Notes: generated by a model from the sequence alone, not told the origin. Shown: positions 1 through 7,594, counted from the first letter of the stretch. The stretch: 8,147 nt of DNA from Bacteroidales bacterium UBA2198 (GCA_002328625.1 DCVC01000139.1:1-8147), one strand, 5' to 3'. Translations and numbers: made by a program.

Positions 1-49
1 GAAAAATCTCATGCAATTGACTTAATATCAATTTACTATTTCAGACCTA

Positions 50-79
50 TTGCAGGTTTGAAATATTTTTCTACATTTG
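50..79 (+). promoter_or_regulatory. Predicted Bacteroidota-type promoter for the fadL-like gene
   Basis: TACATTTG at 72-79 matches the Bacteroidota -7 consensus TAnnTTTG exactly. A TTG at 50-52 lies 19 nt upstream, within the usual -33 spacing. Transcription would begin around 85-87 and leave a leader of about 100 nt before the ATG at 186. No other promoter-like match stands out in the first 185 bases, and those bases show no convincing coding content. The call rests on consensus matching alone. Confidence 0.55.
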
Positions 80-111
80 CCCTGCTTTTGGTCTTTGAAA
101 TGTTAATTTAA

Positions 112-154
112 ACTATCAGAAAACATGGGAGCATGAGCATTGATAGTGTTTTTT
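112..154 (+). promoter_or_regulatory. T-tailed hairpin in the leader of the fadL-like gene
   Basis: ACTATCA (112-118) pairs with TGATAGT (141-147). Inside the loop, CATG (124-127) can pair with CATG (132-135). After one G a run of six T follows (149-154). The shape is that of a weak intrinsic terminator. Because it lies downstream of the predicted promoter, it could act as an attenuator. It could instead be the terminator of a gene to the left of the window. The stem is AT-rich and short, so it may also be chance. Confidence 0.35.
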
Positions 155-185
155 GTTCCTTAATTTTAAACTTAAAAACTAACCC

Positions 186-1814
186 ATGAGAAAATTATTG
201 ACATTTTTCACCGGAACATTAATTACCGGCTCTTTGTTTGCCGGCGGACTGGTTACCAATACCAATCAGAGTGCATCCTGGGTTCGTCTTCCCGCCAGAA
301 ATGCCTCAGTCAATATTGATGCGGTATATTACAATCCTGCCGGATTAATGAAGCTGGAAAACGGATTCCATTTTTCTGTTTCGAACCAGACTATCTTTCA
401 GACAAAAGAGGTTGAGAACTTCTATGCAGGACCAGGTGGCGCATATGGCCTGAATGAAAGCCTGTATATCGGAAAAGTAAAAGCACCTTTCTTTCCCAGT
501 ATTTATGCGGCTTATAAGATGGACAGGCTGGCTTTCTCATTAGGATTTAATCCGGTAGGCGGAGGAGGCGGCGCTCTTTATGAGGAAGGGTTGCCATCAT
601 TTGAAATGAGTGCTTCGGACCTTGTACCTGCTCTTGCTTCACAGGGAGCTACAGCTTACAGGCTGGATGCCTTCCTGGAAGGTACATCGGTATTCTTTGG
701 CTTCCAGGGTGGAGTCTCCTACAAAATAAATGATTTCTTATCTGTAGCTGCCGGACTGCGCTATGTTACCGCCAAAAATACTTATCTTGGACATCTGCAG
801 GATATTGAGATCAATCTGCCCTCAGGATGGACCCGGGCTGACCTTATTATGACAGGTATAGCCGGACAGGCCACCACTGCAGCCACAAGTACCACAGCAC
901 TCGTCACAGGAGGTGCAGGATCGTTGACTCTTGCCCAGGCTGAAGCAGCAACAATAATCACCACCGCTCAAAGGCTCGCTCTGGAAGGAGCCCTGACCGC
1001 ATTCGGCTCCCCGACATCAGTTACAATTTCACAGGCTGATGCAGTCTTCAAAGGAGCTGCCGCAAGATATACGGCTACCGCAACTCTGCTCGGTGATCAG
1101 GAAGTCGATGTTGAGCAGACCGGAGCAGGGTATACTCCATTTTTCAGCGTGAATATCTCTGCTTCTGAAGTTCTGAACATTGGGATCAAATACGAGATGG
1201 CTACAAAACTTGAGCTTAAAAACAAAACCAAACTGGATTTCTTAACAGGTTTTACCGCTGAAGGAGTTCCAATCACAATGTTCCCCGAGGGTGCCCTTAC
1301 AAGAAACGATATGCCTGCTATGCTCGCAGTCGGAATAGATGTTAAACCGTTATCGAACATTAAAATTTCGCTTGGGGGAAATTACTATTTTGACAAGGCA
1401 GCCGATTACGGGCATAAGCTTGATCTGGATCAGAACTCATCCACTCCTTCCACATTTGTCCCGAATAGTGACATTATTGACCAGAATGGTTTTTCAATAC
1501 AGGGTGGACTTGAGTACAATATCTCAGGAAATTTCCTTGTTAGCGGTGGTTATGTCTTTGCAAACAAGGGAGTAAACAACAAGTATCAGAGTGATCTTAC
1601 CTACGGCCTTGCAACTCATACCTTCGGAGCAGGAGGTGCTTTCTCAATATCTGATAATTTCAGGATCAACTTTGGAGCAAGCTATACAAAGTATGTTAAT
1701 GATGAACAAACGATCAATCATGTTTTTGCTCCATTGAGTTTAGTGATTCCTGCCCGGGAAACCTATGCAAAAAGAACAATGATGTTGGGAGTTGGATTGG
1801 ACCTGAGTTTTTAA
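186..1814 (+). CDS. OmpP1/FadL-family outer-membrane channel
   Basis: This 542-residue protein is a predicted outer-membrane beta-barrel of the FadL/OmpP1/TodX family, whose members let hydrophobic compounds such as long-chain fatty acids cross the outer membrane. Residues 1-19 form a signal peptide ending SLFA before GG. The mature N-terminus (about 20-55) has the hallmark pattern of the family: polar and aromatic residues, then an NPAG motif at 50-53 (NPAGLMKLENG), preceded by ASW at 30-32. Alternating aromatic/aliphatic strands continue to a C-terminal Phe (GLDLSF), as expected for an outer-membrane protein. Residues about 213-303 form an Ala/Thr-rich, strand-poor insert that probably is a long loop. 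The start is the ATG after an A-rich leader. The gene appears monocistronic, with its own promoter and terminator. The family is clear, but the substrate cannot be read from the sequence. I do not assign a gene symbol because Bacteroidota paralogs vary in role. Confidence 0.88.
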   Translation: MRKLLTFFTGTLITGSLFAGGLVTNTNQSASWVRLPARNASVNIDAVYYNPAGLMKLENGFHFSVSNQTIFQTKEVENFYAGPGGAYGLNESLYIGKVKAPFFPSIYAAYKMDRLAFSLGFNPVGGGGGALYEEGLPSFEMSASDLVPALASQGATAYRLDAFLEGTSVFFGFQGGVSYKINDFLSVAAGLRYVTAKNTYLGHLQDIEINLPSGWTRADLIMTGIAGQATTAATSTTALVTGGAGSLTLAQAEAATIITTAQRLALEGALTAFGSPTSVTISQADAVFKGAAARYTATATLLGDQEVDVEQTGAGYTPFFSVNISASEVLNIGIKYEMATKLELKNKTKLDFLTGFTAEGVPITMFPEGALTRNDMPAMLAVGIDVKPLSNIKISLGGNYYFDKAADYGHKLDLDQNSSTPSTFVPNSDIIDQNGFSIQGGLEYNISGNFLVSGGYVFANKGVNNKYQSDLTYGLATHTFGAGGAFSISDNFRINFGASYTKYVNDEQTINHVFAPLSLVIPARETYAKRTMMLGVGLDLSF

Positions 1815-1840
1815 CAAAGAATAAGATATTATTCGATCAG

Positions 1841-1873
1841 GAGGCTGTCCCGAAAGGGTCGGCCTCTTTTTTT
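1841..1873 (+). terminator. Intrinsic terminator of the fadL-like gene
   Basis: Arms 1841-1851 and 1856-1866 form an 11-position stem with one T-T mismatch and one G-T pair. They close a GAAA tetraloop (1852-1855), and seven T follow (1867-1873). The T tract overlaps the stop codon of the convergent minus-strand gene (1872-1874). In the minus direction the hairpin is not followed by T, so it should terminate mainly plus-strand transcription. Confidence 0.9.
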
Positions 1874-2564
1874 AATATACAATCCCCTGGTCATTAAGGT
1901 ATTTGATATATTGTGCAAGTCTTGGCGCTCCTGATAATCTCATTCTTTGATACCACTCGGAAGCTGTTCCTGATTTGTTTGTATCCCTTGCAAGCCTGAT
2001 GATATTAATATACAACAGACCTTCAATTCCCAGATTTCTGCTGTCCGTTTCTTCAACAATGCTTATCAAAGAAGCAAGCGCTTTGTCAGGCTCATCTTCT
2101 TCTGCCAGATGGAAAGCGTCATCTATCCTCTTGTTGAGACCTGTATCAAGCGTAACACCATAAAAAGAAAAACAGTTATCTGTACAATCCTCAATAAGAT
2201 CAATCCACTCTGTTTCCTCCATAATGGAAGGAAAAATCAGCGTAAAATCAAGTCTTTCTCCTATTCTTCGGAATTTATATGTATCGGGGCAAACAGGGAT
2301 CCCGTTTGAAGAATTAAGTTTTATGCGGCTGCCATCAGGGTATAAAATAAAAATATTCCTGTCGGCACAGAAGTAACCACCCGAAGTACGGTTCTCAATA
2401 CTCATATGAAAAACTGACTCTCCCGGGGTATTTTCAATCTTATTGATTTCGAGAGTTTCATGGCTCTTAAGGGAGTAGTTTGGCCTTACAATAGTCTGCC
2501 CTGTTGCAATTGACAACAAAATACACTGAACAATAATAATGCAAAAAATTCTTCTGAATACCAT
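1872..2564 (-). CDS. Secreted protein of unknown function with four cysteines
   Basis: I cannot name this protein, but it resembles hypothetical proteins found across Bacteroidota. I prefer the ATG at 2564 (230 residues). It gives a compact signal peptide: MVFRR, a hydrophobic stretch to about residue 21, then a likely cut after ATGQ (residue 23). The ATG at 2615 would add 17 hydrophobic residues and bury the positive N-terminus. The mature part starts with a strand-rich domain (about 35-140) that may be immunoglobulin-like, inferred from alternating polar and apolar residues (VFHMSIENRTSGGYFCADRN, then FILYPDGSRIKL). Cysteines at 66, 92, 127 and 131 could form two disulfides in the periplasm. 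Residues 145-225 are helical, with an AFHLAEEDEPDKALASLISI segment suggestive of a TPR-like helix pair. The lack of a lipobox argues for a periplasmic or secreted product. The gene converges on the fadL-like gene and diverges from the lipoprotein gene. I saw no convincing -7 element for it. Confidence 0.72.
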   Translation of the reverse strand: MVFRRIFCIIIVQCILLSIATGQTIVRPNYSLKSHETLEINKIENTPGESVFHMSIENRTSGGYFCADRNIFILYPDGSRIKLNSSNGIPVCPDTYKFRRIGERLDFTLIFPSIMEETEWIDLIEDCTDNCFSFYGVTLDTGLNKRIDDAFHLAEEDEPDKALASLISIVEETDSRNLGIEGLLYINIIRLARDTNKSGTASEWYQRMRLSGAPRLAQYIKYLNDQGIVY

Positions 2565-2687
2565 TTGAAAACTTATTAGCAGGTAGCAAGTTAAAATGTT
2601 TGAAGATATAATCACATGTTAATAAGAATTTTAATCGACAAATTACAGCATATTGTTAAAAACCAGCAATTTAAATTTATCGTCTGT

Positions 2688-2718
2688 TTTGTAACATTTT
2701 CTTAATGGATGCTTAACA
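2688..2718 (+). promoter_or_regulatory. Three 11-bp-phased direct repeats, candidate response-regulator box
   Basis: TGTAACA (2690-2696), CTTAATG (2701-2707) and CTTAACA (2712-2718) recur every 11 bp with 4-bp spacers. Phased direct heptamers of this kind are the known binding architecture of PhoB (E. coli) and PhoP (B. subtilis, TTAACA-like repeats). The last repeat ends 20 bp before the predicted -7 element, where a -33 TTTG would otherwise lie and where none is present. This suggests an activator-dependent promoter. A similar sequence precedes the response-regulator gene at 7760-7790. Binding is inferred. Confidence 0.5.
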
Positions 2719-2738
2719 GAGATGAAATAGTATCACTT

Positions 2739-2746
2739 TACCTTCG
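2739..2746 (+). promoter_or_regulatory. Predicted -7 element of the lipoprotein gene
   Basis: TACCTTCG matches TAnnTTTG with one mismatch and is followed by CCCC, a context often seen at Bacteroidota promoters. A start near 2752 would give a leader of about 43 nt that is A/T-rich and lacks a Shine-Dalgarno motif. No -33 TTG is found at the proper distance. Confidence 0.55.
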
Positions 2747-2794
2747 CCCCGGAAAAGTGATAATAATTTCTATTAAATAATTAAACTTTAAAAC

Positions 2795-4555
2795 ATGAAA
2801 AAAATCTTATCTTATTTATTTATTGGTGCTTTAGTCATTACCACAGGTTGCAAGAAGGAGTATGCATTGCCTGAAGTAACTGCTCCTTCTTCAACTTCTG
2901 TTGAAGTCAGCAAAAGTGTTGATCTTGTTTTCCAGTTTACAGCTGAAGCAGGTTTTGCTTCAGCAACAGTCTCGGCCACAGCAGGTACCGCTGTTATAAA
3001 AACAAATGGAGCCACAGGAGCCACAACCGGGAATATTGTAGTAACCTTCACTGCCGGGACAACCATCGGAGCCGGTTCATTAACTCTCATTGTAAAAGAT
3101 GCCGAAGGTCAGACGGAAACTGCCACGGCAGTCCTTTCCCTATTTGAGAAAGGCGCTCCGGCAATTACTCCTCCTTCAAATACGGATGTTGAAGTTCTTA
3201 AAGCAGTCGATATTTCTTTTGCATTCACAGCTGAAGCTGGTTATAAATCTGCATCACCTGCTGCAACAGGAGGAGCTGTAGTTATAAAAACTGAACCTGC
3301 TGCAAATGCCACATCAGGTACAGTTGTCGTTACTTTCACAGCATCGAGGGCAGTGGGAGCAGGATCAGTGGTTCTGACTATTACTGACAATAATAACAAG
3401 AATGGTCAGGCAACAGGAGTCTTGAACAAAACAGCAAGGCCGACTATTTCGGTTACTCAGAATATCAGTGCAAACACAACCTGGGAAACAGGTAAAATTT
3501 ATGTTCTGGAAGGCCGTATTGCTGTATTGGATGGCGTAACACTTACAATAGAGCCAGGTGTTATAGTAAAGGGACGTGAAGGTACCGGTTCAAATGCAAC
3601 TGCACTTCTTGTAGCCCGTGGCGGTAAGCTTATAGCTGATGGGAACGCATCTTCTCCTATCATATTTACTACGGTTGCCGACCAGATTCTGCCCGGCGAG
3701 ATTGCCAGTCCTAATCTTGATTCAACAGTTCCCGGTCTCTGGGGTGGCCTTCTGGTCCTTGGGAAAGCTCCTATCTCCGCTGCCACAGATGAAATGCAAA
3801 TCGAAGGTATTCCTGTGTCTGATCTGAATGGCCGCTACGGAGGTACCAATCCTCTTGATAACTCTGGTATTATCAGGTATATTTCGATTCGTCACGGTGG
3901 TGCAAACATTGGTGAAGGTAATGAAATCAATGGCTTGACTCTTGGCGGTGTGGGTTCGGGAACAGTTATTGAGAATATTGAAGTGATTGCCAATGATGAT
4001 GACGGGATTGAGTGGTTTGGAGGTACAGTCAATGTAAACAATGTTCTCATCTGGAATCCTTATGATGATGGTGTTGATACTGATCAATCATGGGCAGGTA
4101 CGCTCGATAATTTCATTGTAATTTGTGGTTCGGGGACCGACCATGCACTTGAAATTGATGGCCCTGAAGGAACTATGCTTGCTGCACATATTGTAAAGAA
4201 CGGTTCAGTAAAGGGTGCTGCTGCATCGGAGCTTGGTGATTTCAGAGCAGGTGCAAGAGGAACTTTTGAAAATATATACTTCTTTAATTTCCCCGACCCT
4301 GCAACAAGCTCAGGCCGTGGTGACCTTACTCTCAGCGGAACTGCAACCCAGGATAATTTCGCCGCTGGAATTCTGGTCTTTAATAATCTACAGATAACTC
4401 CTGCTGCCGGTGTCGCATTAACCTCTATCTTCCTTAACGGCACTCATGTCCATGCAACCTCGGTAACTCCTGAAAACAGAACTGTAGGAGCTGATAAAAC
4501 AGAATTTGCAGGTTGGACTTGGGCTTCTATAGCTGGCCAGCTGACTGATTTTTAA
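2795..4555 (+). CDS. Outer-membrane lipoprotein with tandem domains and a beta-helix-like C-terminus
   Basis: This 586-residue protein has a lipoprotein signal peptide (MKKILSYLFIGALVITTGC) with the lipidated cysteine at residue 19. KKE follows, weakly like the charged export signals that take Bacteroidota lipoproteins to the cell surface. Residues 26-118 and 122-214 are two related domains with period 96. They share PxVT/PxIT-PPS-type openings, a VDLVF/VDISF strand, FTAEAG and a VVTFTA strand, and are probably immunoglobulin-like sandwiches acting as a stalk. From about 225 to the end the pattern is a right-handed beta-helix: TLTIEPGVIVKG, then repeated GxxNxxV turns. It also has acidic loops at 401-405 and 424-430 and a TDHALEIDG segment at 448-456 that could bind metal or ligand. 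The C-terminus GWTWASIAGQL is typical of this Bacteroidota family, some members of which carry the unreliable label 'multidrug transporter'. It is unlike SusD: no TPR-type helical fold is evident. It lies directly upstream of the TonB-dependent receptor gene and is probably its partner. The ligand is unknown. Confidence 0.82.
   Translation: MKKILSYLFIGALVITTGCKKEYALPEVTAPSSTSVEVSKSVDLVFQFTAEAGFASATVSATAGTAVIKTNGATGATTGNIVVTFTAGTTIGAGSLTLIVKDAEGQTETATAVLSLFEKGAPAITPPSNTDVEVLKAVDISFAFTAEAGYKSASPAATGGAVVIKTEPAANATSGTVVVTFTASRAVGAGSVVLTITDNNNKNGQATGVLNKTARPTISVTQNISANTTWETGKIYVLEGRIAVLDGVTLTIEPGVIVKGREGTGSNATALLVARGGKLIADGNASSPIIFTTVADQILPGEIASPNLDSTVPGLWGGLLVLGKAPISAATDEMQIEGIPVSDLNGRYGGTNPLDNSGIIRYISIRHGGANIGEGNEINGLTLGGVGSGTVIENIEVIANDDDGIEWFGGTVNVNNVLIWNPYDDGVDTDQSWAGTLDNFIVICGSGTDHALEIDGPEGTMLAAHIVKNGSVKGAAASELGDFRAGARGTFENIYFFNFPDPATSSGRGDLTLSGTATQDNFAAGILVFNNLQITPAAGVALTSIFLNGTHVHATSVTPENRTVGADKTEFAGWTWASIAGQLTDF
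2870..3436 (+). repeat. Intragenic tandem domain duplication (period 288 bp)
   Basis: Codons 26-118 and 122-214 of the lipoprotein gene encode two homologous copies. Compare FTAEAGFASA with FTAEAGYKSA, and IVVTFTAGTTIGAGS with VVVTFTASRAVGAGS. The nucleotide copies have clearly diverged, so this is an old domain duplication rather than a recent tandem repeat. Confidence 0.8.
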
Positions 4556-4580
4556 AACAAAAAAATAAAACAAAATAAAC

Positions 4581-4616
4581 CCAAAACTCGCAGTTTACCG
4601 GATCTGCGAGTTTTGG
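4581..4616 (+). terminator. Perfect 13-bp inverted repeat between lipoprotein and receptor genes
   Basis: Arm 4581-4593 (CCAAAACTCGCAG) is perfectly complementary to 4604-4616 with a 10-nt loop. The GC core CTCGCAG/CTGCGAG is flanked by AAAA on the left and TTTT on the right, as in a bidirectional intrinsic terminator. No promoter is evident between it and the receptor ATG at 4649. It may therefore be a partial terminator or an mRNA-stabilising hairpin that lowers receptor expression relative to the lipoprotein. Confidence 0.65.
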
Positions 4617-4648
4617 AATTAAAACAAACAAATAATTATTATCTGAAC

Positions 4649-7546
4649 ATGTGTACATTAAAATTTTTCTTAGCAATCTTCCTCTCCTCATTTGCTTTTA
4701 ATCTTTATTCGCAAAATGGTTTTATTAGAGGGACTGTTTTCGATGATGTAATGGGGGAACCGCTTATAGGCGCCACTGTTGTCGTGGAAGGAACAATTAA
4801 GGGTAGTCTGACGGACCTGGATGGTAAGTTTAACATTAATCTTCCTGCCGGAAGTTATTCTTTAAAATTTTCATTCGTTTCGTATGAAACTCTTGTTATC
4901 AATAATGTAAGGGTGACAGCCGATCAGGTTACAATCCTGGATAATATACGACTTAAAGAGGCGGCCCATGGTCTGTCTGAAGTGGTTGTGTCTGCTAATA
5001 TGGTACAAAATACCGAATTAGCAATGCTTACAGTAAAAATGAAATCCCCAAATGTGCTTGATGGTATTTCCGCAGTAGGTTTCAGGAAAATAGGCGACTC
5101 CGATGCTGCTGCATCTATGAAACGTGTGACGGGAGTTACAGTCGAGGGTGGTAAGTATGTATACGTGCGGGGTCTCGGTGACAGGTACACCAAAACTATC
5201 ATAAACGGTGTGGATATTCCTGGACTTGATCCTGACAGAAATACACTGCAAATGGATATTTTCCCGACTGCTGTAATTGATAACATAATGGTTCATAAAT
5301 CCTTCAGCCCTGAACTCCCTGCCGATTTTACAGGTGGTGTGATTGATATAGCAATTAAAGATTTTCCTGAGCAAAAGAAGGCCTCATTTTCAATAAGTTC
5401 AGCTTACAATCCTGATTTTCATTTCAGAAGCGATTACCTTACTTACCAGGGAGGCAAATATGATTTCCTGGGATTTGATGACGGAACACGGGCTATTCCT
5501 GCAACCTCCGATATTCCTTTCTTTGCCAGTGTGATTGGTGATCCATACAGCGAAACCGGAATCCGTTACAGGGAGATTCTGGAAAGTTTCAATCCAACAA
5601 TGGCTGCTGTCAGGCAAAAAAGTTTCCTGGATTATAGCATCAGTACATCTATTGGTAACCAGATTCCTCTTAAAAAGATTACACTGGGTTATAATATTGG
5701 ATTTTCGTACAAGAGCAATACAGAGTTTTATAAGAATGCAGAATATGGCAGATATGGAATGTCATCAGATCCTGACATAAATGAGCTTGAAGTACGAGAA
5801 TTTCAGGTTGGTGATTTTGGTATAAGCAGTGTATTAATAAGCGGACTGGCAGGGATTGCCTTGAAAACCCAGAAATCGAAATACAGGCTCAACCTGCTTC
5901 ATCTGCAGAATGGTGAGTCAAAAGCTGGTATTTTTGATTATGAAGGCTCTGAAAAAGGGAGCAATTTCACCGGGTTGCAACACAACCTTGAATACAATCA
6001 GCGATCACTTACCAACATACTGATTGACGGGAAACACATTTTTAATAACTCAAAGCTGGAGATTATCTGGAAACTATCACCTACTATTTCAGTAATTGCG
6101 GATCCGGATACCCGGTTTGTCAGGTACGTCACTGAAAACCAAACATTAAGGATTAATACTGAAGGAGGATTCCCCGAAAGAATATGGAGGGAACTGTCGG
6201 AAATGAACCTGGCAGGGGTATTACATATCTCAAAAGAATTTGATTTAAACGGGAATAAATCAAGGTTCAATATTGGAGGTGCCTATACTTATAAACACCG
6301 TGAATTCAACATTAGGAAATATGCTTTTAATATCCGCAATATTCCTTTAACAGGTGATCCTGATGAGCTTTTCCGGCCTCAAAACCTGTGGCCCTTAAAT
6401 GGAATTGAAACCTCAATGGGCACCACCTATGATGCTCATTTCATTCCCTCAAATCCCAATCAATTCGATGCCAGCTCATATAATGCAGCAGGATACTTTT
6501 CAGCTGAACTTGGTCTTGCCAAAGGTTTGAAGACAATACTGGGATTTCGTGTCGAGAATTTCAGTCAGCGCTATACAGGACAGGATCAATTAGGAATTAA
6601 TGTACTTAATAATGACAAGGTACTGGATAACACAAACTTGTTCCCGTCATTTAACCTGATTTATAATCTGGCGGCGAGGCAGAATTTAAGGTTCTCATAT
6701 GCCAAGACAATAGCCAGACCCTCGTTTAAAGAGCTTTCTTATGCTGAAATCGCAGATCCCGTGAGTGGTCGGACATTCATTGGAGGGATGTTCCGCGATG
6801 CTAATGAATCGACAGGAGTAGAATACTGGGACGGGAAGCTTGTAAGCACACAAATCCATAACCTTGATCTGCGATGGGAGCTTTTCCAGGAAAGCGGCCA
6901 GATGGTATCACTAAGCGGATTTTATAAGAAATTCATACAGCCTATTGAGATTGTGCAATACGCTACCCAAACCGGATCTTTTCAACCTCGTAATGTAGGT
7001 GACGGAACTGTACTTGGAATTGAAATAGAATTCCGGCAGAACCTGAAAAAGATCAGCGAGGCTCTGAAAAACTTTGGTATTTCAACAAATTTTGCTGTTA
7101 CAAGATCGCGTATAGAGCTGAGCACGACAGAGTTATTTTCAAGGATTGAAAATGCGCGGACGGGTCAGAGTATAGAAAAATACAGGGTTATGGCCGGTCA
7201 GGCACCTTATATAATTAATGCAGGTTTTACTTATAACGGAGGTGATAATGGATTCTGGAAAGGATTCGAAGCAGGATTCTTTTATAATGTTCAGGGTATT
7301 ACCTTGCAGTATATTGGAATAGCCGATCTCCCTGATATTTATACCCTTCCTTTTCACAGCCTTAACTTTAATGCCAACAAAAGCTTTGGAAAGGATAACA
7401 GAACACAGCTGGGAATTAAAATTGAAAACATGCTGAATGACAAGAAGGAATCAGTATTCAGATCATACAATGTTACTGATCCGTTTTTTACTAAACTTGA
7501 ACCAGGGATCACTTTCCATATCAGGTTAAGTTATTCCCTTTTCTAA
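4649..7546 (+). CDS. TonB-dependent outer-membrane receptor with carboxypeptidase-regulatory-like domain
   Basis: This is a ligand-gated outer-membrane transporter driven by TonB-ExbBD, with 965 residues from the ATG at 4649. The frame stays open to a TTG at 4613, but that codon lies inside the upstream hairpin and would put polar residues before the signal peptide. The signal peptide is residues 1-21, with a likely cut at LYSQ. A CarboxypepD_reg-like beta-sandwich follows (about 24-103: GTVFDDVMGEPLIGATVVV, then TDLDGKFNINLPAG). LSEVVVSA (109-116) sits where the TonB box of SusC-like proteins lies. The plug (about 130-240) contains VRGLGDRYTKTIINGVDIPG, DPDRNTLQMDIFP and ELPADFTGGVIDI, all typical of plug domains. 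The rest is a barrel ending FHIRLSYSLF. It probably acts with the upstream lipoprotein. No SusD homolog is nearby, so a classical glycan Sus pair is not supported. The substrate is unknown, and a phosphorus-containing ligand is only inferred from the promoter box. Confidence 0.9.
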   Translation: MCTLKFFLAIFLSSFAFNLYSQNGFIRGTVFDDVMGEPLIGATVVVEGTIKGSLTDLDGKFNINLPAGSYSLKFSFVSYETLVINNVRVTADQVTILDNIRLKEAAHGLSEVVVSANMVQNTELAMLTVKMKSPNVLDGISAVGFRKIGDSDAAASMKRVTGVTVEGGKYVYVRGLGDRYTKTIINGVDIPGLDPDRNTLQMDIFPTAVIDNIMVHKSFSPELPADFTGGVIDIAIKDFPEQKKASFSISSAYNPDFHFRSDYLTYQGGKYDFLGFDDGTRAIPATSDIPFFASVIGDPYSETGIRYREILESFNPTMAAVRQKSFLDYSISTSIGNQIPLKKITLGYNIGFSYKSNTEFYKNAEYGRYGMSSDPDINELEVREFQVGDFGISSVLISGLAGIALKTQKSKYRLNLLHLQNGESKAGIFDYEGSEKGSNFTGLQHNLEYNQRSLTNILIDGKHIFNNSKLEIIWKLSPTISVIADPDTRFVRYVTENQTLRINTEGGFPERIWRELSEMNLAGVLHISKEFDLNGNKSRFNIGGAYTYKHREFNIRKYAFNIRNIPLTGDPDELFRPQNLWPLNGIETSMGTTYDAHFIPSNPNQFDASSYNAAGYFSAELGLAKGLKTILGFRVENFSQRYTGQDQLGINVLNNDKVLDNTNLFPSFNLIYNLAARQNLRFSYAKTIARPSFKELSYAEIADPVSGRTFIGGMFRDANESTGVEYWDGKLVSTQIHNLDLRWELFQESGQMVSLSGFYKKFIQPIEIVQYATQTGSFQPRNVGDGTVLGIEIEFRQNLKKISEALKNFGISTNFAVTRSRIELSTTELFSRIENARTGQSIEKYRVMAGQAPYIINAGFTYNGGDNGFWKGFEAGFFYNVQGITLQYIGIADLPDIYTLPFHSLNFNANKSFGKDNRTQLGIKIENMLNDKKESVFRSYNVTDPFFTKLEPGITFHIRLSYSLF

Positions 7547-7549
7547 CAT

Positions 7550-7584
7550 CTCTCCTGTAAATAATATACTTTTACTTAGGAGAG
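7550..7584 (+). other. Hairpin 1 in the receptor 3' region
   Basis: CTCTCCT (7550-7556) pairs with AGGAGAG (7578-7584). GTAAA (7557-7561) continues the stem with TTTAC (7571-7575), leaving a two-base bulge and a 9-nt loop. It starts 4 nt after the receptor stop codon and has no T tail. It could protect the 3' end of the mRNA. Confidence 0.5.
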
Positions 7585-7594
7585 TATTTGAGCA

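Noticed and set aside
57..60. TTTG as the -33 element of the fadL-like promoter
   Set aside because: It is only 11 nt from the TACATTTG element, too short. The TTG at 50-52 has the correct 19-nt spacing.
2653..2659. Minus-strand TTAACAA as a second phased box for the divergent secreted-protein gene
   Set aside because: The next similar heptamer on that strand (TGTAATT) is at 13-bp and not 11-bp spacing, and no clear -7 element follows.
3722..4087. 121-codon minus-strand ORF inside the lipoprotein gene
   Set aside because: It lies opposite a strongly supported coding frame, and its translation shows no recognisable domain or signal. It is a shadow ORF, as are the similar minus-strand ORFs at 4084-4443, 4924-5286 and 5018-5374.
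4613..4648. TTG start giving a 12-residue longer receptor
   Set aside because: The TTG lies inside the right arm of the intercistronic hairpin and adds polar residues ahead of an otherwise normal signal peptide. The ATG at 4649 is the better start.
2795..7546. Classical SusCD glycan-utilisation locus
   Set aside because: The lipoprotein has beta-helix-like sequence and not the helical SusD pattern, gene order is reversed, and no glycoside hydrolase is present in the window.
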